Source: UBA3495 sp964629875
GTDB taxonomy: Bacteria; Chloroflexota; Dehalococcoidia; Lucifugimonadales; UBA3495
Length of the DNA: 64,000 bases
Direction: 5' to 3'
Assembly: GCA_964629875.1 (NCBI GenBank)
Contig: CAZVRK010000002.1
Location: 62,001 to 126,000, forward strand
The notes below the pieces were generated by a model that was given only the letters and a program-made list of their open reading frames with translations, was not told where the DNA came from and ran no database searches. How positions within the stretch are numbered: the stretch's first letter is position 1; each line of letters starts with the position of its first letter. The translations under genes and the position numbers were made by a program. This document shows, piece after piece, positions 61,517 through 64,000 of the stretch.

Positions 61517-62302
61517 ATGGTTGCTGGTAGCGGTCATGAAGATATTAGAAGCACCGTCCGAGACCATTACGGAGCTCGAGCTCGCAAAGTCATTGAACTA
61601 ACTGCTAATGACCCCGGAGACGGTTCAGCATGCTGCGGACCTCAAGATATGGAACGGGCCATGACTCTCTACTCTGAAGGACAAATGTCCGGCCTGCCCA
61701 CAGAAGCAATAGCCGCTTCAGCCGGGTGTGGTAATCCCACGGCACTAGCTGGTCTACAACCGGGAGAAAGGGTATTAGACCTGGGCTCCGGTGGCGGCAT
61801 AGATTGTTTTATCGCTGCGGAAGCTGTTGGGGAAACCGGCTATGTCTTTGGGCTCGACATGACCCCTGATATGCTGGACCTGGCCCAAGCAAATAAGACC
61901 AGGCTCGGAATCCAAAACGTGGATTTTATAAAGGGAGAAATCGAACAGATACCACTCCCAGACTCCCATGTGGACGTAGTCATTTCCAACTGTGTCATCT
62001 GCTTGTCACCGGACAAAGACGCAGTATTTTCTGAGACATTCCGTGTATTAAGTCCTGGTGGACGACTCCACGTGTCTGACATGCTGGCCCTAAGCCCTGA
62101 TGGACCCACGGCGACCGACTCAGAAGCATGGTCAGCCTGTGTAGCAGGTGCCGAATTTAAGGACATTTACCTTAAACGGCTTGAGACTGCAGGGTTTATC
62201 GATATTGAAACCACAGAAGTTAATACTCGCTATAACGACGAGAACTGCTGTGAATCACTTAATGTAGCTAGTGTGAAAGTAGTCGCAAGAAAGCCTGCAT
62301 AA
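61517..62302 (+). CDS. arsM: arsenite S-adenosylmethionine methyltransferase ArsM
   Basis: The 261-residue protein methylates As(III) with SAM. The SAM-binding motif is VLDLGSGGGIDCF (87-99). The arsenic-binding cysteines are at Cys40 (SACCG), Cys71 (AGCGNP), Cys159 (SNCVI) and Cys208 (WSACVAG), corresponding to the four conserved cysteines of CmArsM. No ArsR regulator or arsenite pump gene is adjacent. It has a GGAGG site before the ATG and is convergent with the PIG-L gene, 11 bases apart. Confidence 0.93.
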   Translation: MVAGSGHEDIRSTVRDHYGARARKVIELTANDPGDGSACCGPQDMERAMTLYSEGQMSGLPTEAIAASAGCGNPTALAGLQPGERVLDLGSGGGIDCFIAAEAVGETGYVFGLDMTPDMLDLAQANKTRLGIQNVDFIKGEIEQIPLPDSHVDVVISNCVICLSPDKDAVFSETFRVLSPGGRLHVSDMLALSPDGPTATDSEAWSACVAGAEFKDIYLKRLETAGFIDIETTEVNTRYNDENCCESLNVASVKVVARKPA

Positions 62303-62313
62303 CAAGATAAAGA

Positions 62314-63024
62314 TCAGTCCAACACAAACCTTTTAAATGACTCAGCATATTTCATGCCTACCCGCTCACCGTTACGAGAACGCCAGGCACGCATGTGCTC
62401 CTCAGCACTCTCAGGCGTTACCTGACTGGCGTGAGCCTTCAAGGCAGCAATAGAAATATCAATGTAATCCGTTACGTCAACAAACATGTCTGAGTGGTCC
62501 CGGTCCATTATCCAAGCTTCCTTTACCTTATGGGGCTCTAGCCCCTCATCTAAAAGTTCCGGGAAAGTGAGCCTATCCCTAGCAGCCGGGAAAACAGCCG
62601 ATAGCGCTGCCTCACCAGAAGCTATGTGATCCGGATGTCCCACGTAACCATTTCCTGTAAGACTCCGAGTTGGACTCATGCAAATCAGTACATCCGGGCG
62701 ATGTTTCCGAATTTCCCGTGTAATAGATCTTCGAACGGCCAAGGTTGGTTCCAGCATAGCGTCTTCATAACCAAGGAAGACTACTTCCTTGAGGCCGAGT
62801 ATTTTGCCTGCTTCTATTTGTTCTTTCTCCCGTATTGCTACAAGTTCAGGACTTGTTAGTTCAGGATCGTCAGTTCCTTTGCTGCCGTCAGTACACATTA
62901 CATACACTACTTCCCATCCTTGGGCGCACCATTTTGCAACCGTTCCAGAACATCCCCATTCAGCATCATCAGCGTGGGCCACTACTACCATACCCCGCTG
63001 GTATTCCGGTCTCTCTTCTGCCAT
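62314..63024 (-). CDS. PIG-L/LmbE-type N-acetyl-sugar deacetylase
   Basis: The 236-residue protein has the zinc motif AHADDAEWG (His17, Asp19, Asp20) and the second site GHPDH. PIG-L proteins deacetylate GlcNAc-containing thiols (mycothiol/bacillithiol precursors) or glycolipids; the substrate here is unknown. A link to the DinB/mycothiol-like gene at 32515 is suggestive only. A GAGGGGATG site precedes the ATG at 63024. It is divergent from the MaoC-like gene across 83 bases containing an inverted repeat. Confidence 0.87.
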   Translation of the reverse strand: MAEERPEYQRGMVVVAHADDAEWGCSGTVAKWCAQGWEVVYVMCTDGSKGTDDPELTSPELVAIREKEQIEAGKILGLKEVVFLGYEDAMLEPTLAVRRSITREIRKHRPDVLICMSPTRSLTGNGYVGHPDHIASGEAALSAVFPAARDRLTFPELLDEGLEPHKVKEAWIMDRDHSDMFVDVTDYIDISIAALKAHASQVTPESAEEHMRAWRSRNGERVGMKYAESFKRFVLD

Positions 63025-63062
63025 TTACATCCCCTCGAATACTAAAAACTAGGACTAAAATA

Positions 63063-63105
63063 ATCCAAATATATTTTATTATATCGTCTTTCTGATATAT
63101 TGGAT
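63063..63105. repeat. imperfect inverted repeat overlapping two divergent starts
   Basis: Arms of about 12 bases (ATCCAAATATAT against ATATATTGGAT, with one bulge) surround a 20-base centre. It lies between the ATG at 63108 and the ATG at 63024 on the other strand. Candidate shared operator; pattern only. Confidence 0.5.
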
Positions 63106-63107
63106 CA

Positions 63108-63536
63108 ATGGCTACACTATGGGCTCAGACAGTTACCTTTGACTCGATAGAAATTGGAGATCGACTTCCAGTAATTATTAAGTGGGAGACGGCAGAAACC
63201 ATCGAGAGATACAACGGAATCCTTTTATCTCAGGATCCGGATGCACCTGATGACGCTGAAATAAGCGAAACATTAGATCCTCGGATGCTAGATGATTACG
63301 TTAAGGAAAGTTTACTTAAGGGCTTTCCTTCATCATCAATAGAAAACCCGGCTTCACAGATAGATATCAAAATACTGGAAGAAATTGAAGCAGAAGACAT
63401 TCTATCTATAGAAGGCATAGTTACAGGGAAATCTATTGAAGACTCAATATCGATTGTAGATTGTTCGGTAGTGATCGAACGCCAAGACAAGACAGTAGTA
63501 GCGAATGCTTCAGCTAGGTTAGCCCTAGACTCTTAA
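63108..63536 (+). CDS. MaoC-like hot-dog-fold protein
   Basis: The 142-residue protein resembles the N-terminal half of MaoC-like dehydratase domains: WAQTVTFDSIEIGDRLPVIIKWETAETIERYNG near the start, a helix, then SIEGIVTGKSIEDSISIVDCSVVIERQDKTVVANASARL. It lacks a clear catalytic Asp-x4-His dyad of true enoyl-CoA hydratases, so binding or partner roles are possible. There is almost no ribosome site before the ATG. It ends 4 bases inside the convergent membrane protein gene. Confidence 0.65.
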   Translation: MATLWAQTVTFDSIEIGDRLPVIIKWETAETIERYNGILLSQDPDAPDDAEISETLDPRMLDDYVKESLLKGFPSSSIENPASQIDIKILEEIEAEDILSIEGIVTGKSIEDSISIVDCSVVIERQDKTVVANASARLALDS

Positions 63537-63934
63537 CGTCGTTTCTTTTTGGATCTACGCCTACGTGAATTACCTGATCGTATTGCTCCAGATATCAAGG
63601 TCGGACTATCTACCTCTTGGCCCTGTTCACGTAGTTTGTTTTTATCCCCAAACCACAAGATCTGGGTTACGATGGTCAAAACCACACCCGGCCCGGCATA
63701 TGCAATTACTGTTCCAAGATCCGTCCCACCTAACTGGGCTTTGGTTATAATTATGTATCCCGCACTGATAAGATAAGCCCAGGCAAGGGAGCCCGATAAC
63801 AACCCATTATGCCAAGGTGACCTTAATATCAGTATTGGCCATAGTGGCCATAGTACAATGGTTGGATAAAGGAACCAGAATTGGTAATACCAGGGTCTAA
63901 GTTCATTCGGAGGAATTGGGTTCACATCTTTCAT
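63533..63934 (-). CDS. small membrane protein with basic tail
   Basis: The 133-residue protein has three hydrophobic segments (about 20-40, 43-64 and 76-95) and a strongly basic C-terminus (SRRRRSKKKRR) that should be cytoplasmic. The N-terminus is Pro/Trp-rich (PWYYQFWFLYPTIVLWPLWPI). I do not recognise a family. Its end overlaps the MaoC-like gene by four bases. The last 66 bases of the window beyond its start show nothing. Confidence 0.6.
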   Translation of the reverse strand: MKDVNPIPPNELRPWYYQFWFLYPTIVLWPLWPILILRSPWHNGLLSGSLAWAYLISAGYIIITKAQLGGTDLGTVIAYAGPGVVLTIVTQILWFGDKNKLREQGQEVDSPTLISGAIRSGNSRRRRSKKKRR

Positions 63935-64000
63935 ACGGAAATACTTTACACGAAATCAGTTGATAAGTAGATATATTATGTTGATAACTTTATATAATAG

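Overview
The window comes from a compact bacterial chromosome of moderate, slightly AT-rich composition. Genes are tightly packed on both strands; convergent genes overlap or lie a few bases apart, and no gene-free stretch exceeds about 260 bases. I see no phage, transposase, integrase, CRISPR array or rRNA; the only RNA gene is one tRNA-Gly. The gene content points to a marine Chloroflexota lineage of the SAR202 / Dehalococcoidia-relative type. The pointers are an alternative-complex-III operon, several luciferase-like flavin monooxygenases, an enolase-superfamily enzyme, several OFA/monocarboxylate-type MFS carriers, CocE, PIG-L and alpha/beta hydrolases, and frequent TTG starts. This taxonomic call is inference; no marker gene proves it.

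Layout. 1-3.1 kb (minus): start of an alternative complex III operon (small membrane protein, pentaheme ActA, ActB running off the left edge). 3.3-7.4 kb (plus): a 2-oxoacid dehydrogenase operon of the branched-chain type (E1 alpha, E1 beta, E2) followed by lipB, which makes the octanoyl precursor of the E2 cofactor. 7.5-13.1 kb: an aminotransferase, then two MFS carriers around a hydantoinase-type amidohydrolase. 13.3-18.7 kb: copper ATPase, YHS metal-binding protein and secA. 18.8-25.3 kb: scattered accessory enzymes (two alpha/beta hydrolases, two luciferase-like oxidoreductases, a Gfo/Idh-type protein with the catalytic Lys replaced by Trp, a DAO-type flavoenzyme).

25.3-29.8 kb holds small poorly known genes: an Xre regulator paired with a zinc-ribbon protein, tRNA-Gly, small soluble and membrane proteins, and a possible ribbon-helix-helix protein behind a promoter flanked by 10-bp direct repeats. 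29.8-33.3 kb has two tandem paralogous MFS carriers and a DinB/maleylpyruvate-isomerase-like protein. 33.4-41.5 kb is the most distinctive accessory region: a fumarate-reductase-like flavoprotein faces a plus-strand run with a GlcG/HbpS-like protein, a PuuE-like deacetylase, an NHL propeller, a beta-hydroxyacid dehydrogenase, an ITPase-like protein, a CocE-type hydrolase and an orphan gluconate-dehydrogenase subunit 3. It reads like an uptake/catabolic locus for an unidentified organic substrate.

41.5-50.9 kb is more housekeeping: excisionase-like HTH, a MoxR/BchI-like ATPase, DUF1232, hemW, selB, nurA, an exported HExxH protein whose best start appears to be AUC, and serA. 51.1-54.3 kb is an acyl-CoA/short-chain metabolism operon (alpha/beta hydrolase, SDR, acyl-CoA dehydrogenase, lipoprotein FKBP). 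54.3-60.6 kb has an enolase-superfamily enzyme and a MacB-like export operon with an unusually long coiled-coil adaptor. The right end carries an orphan TPP-dependent decarboxylase beta-type subunit, arsenite methyltransferase, a PIG-L deacetylase, a hot-dog/MaoC-like protein and a small membrane protein.
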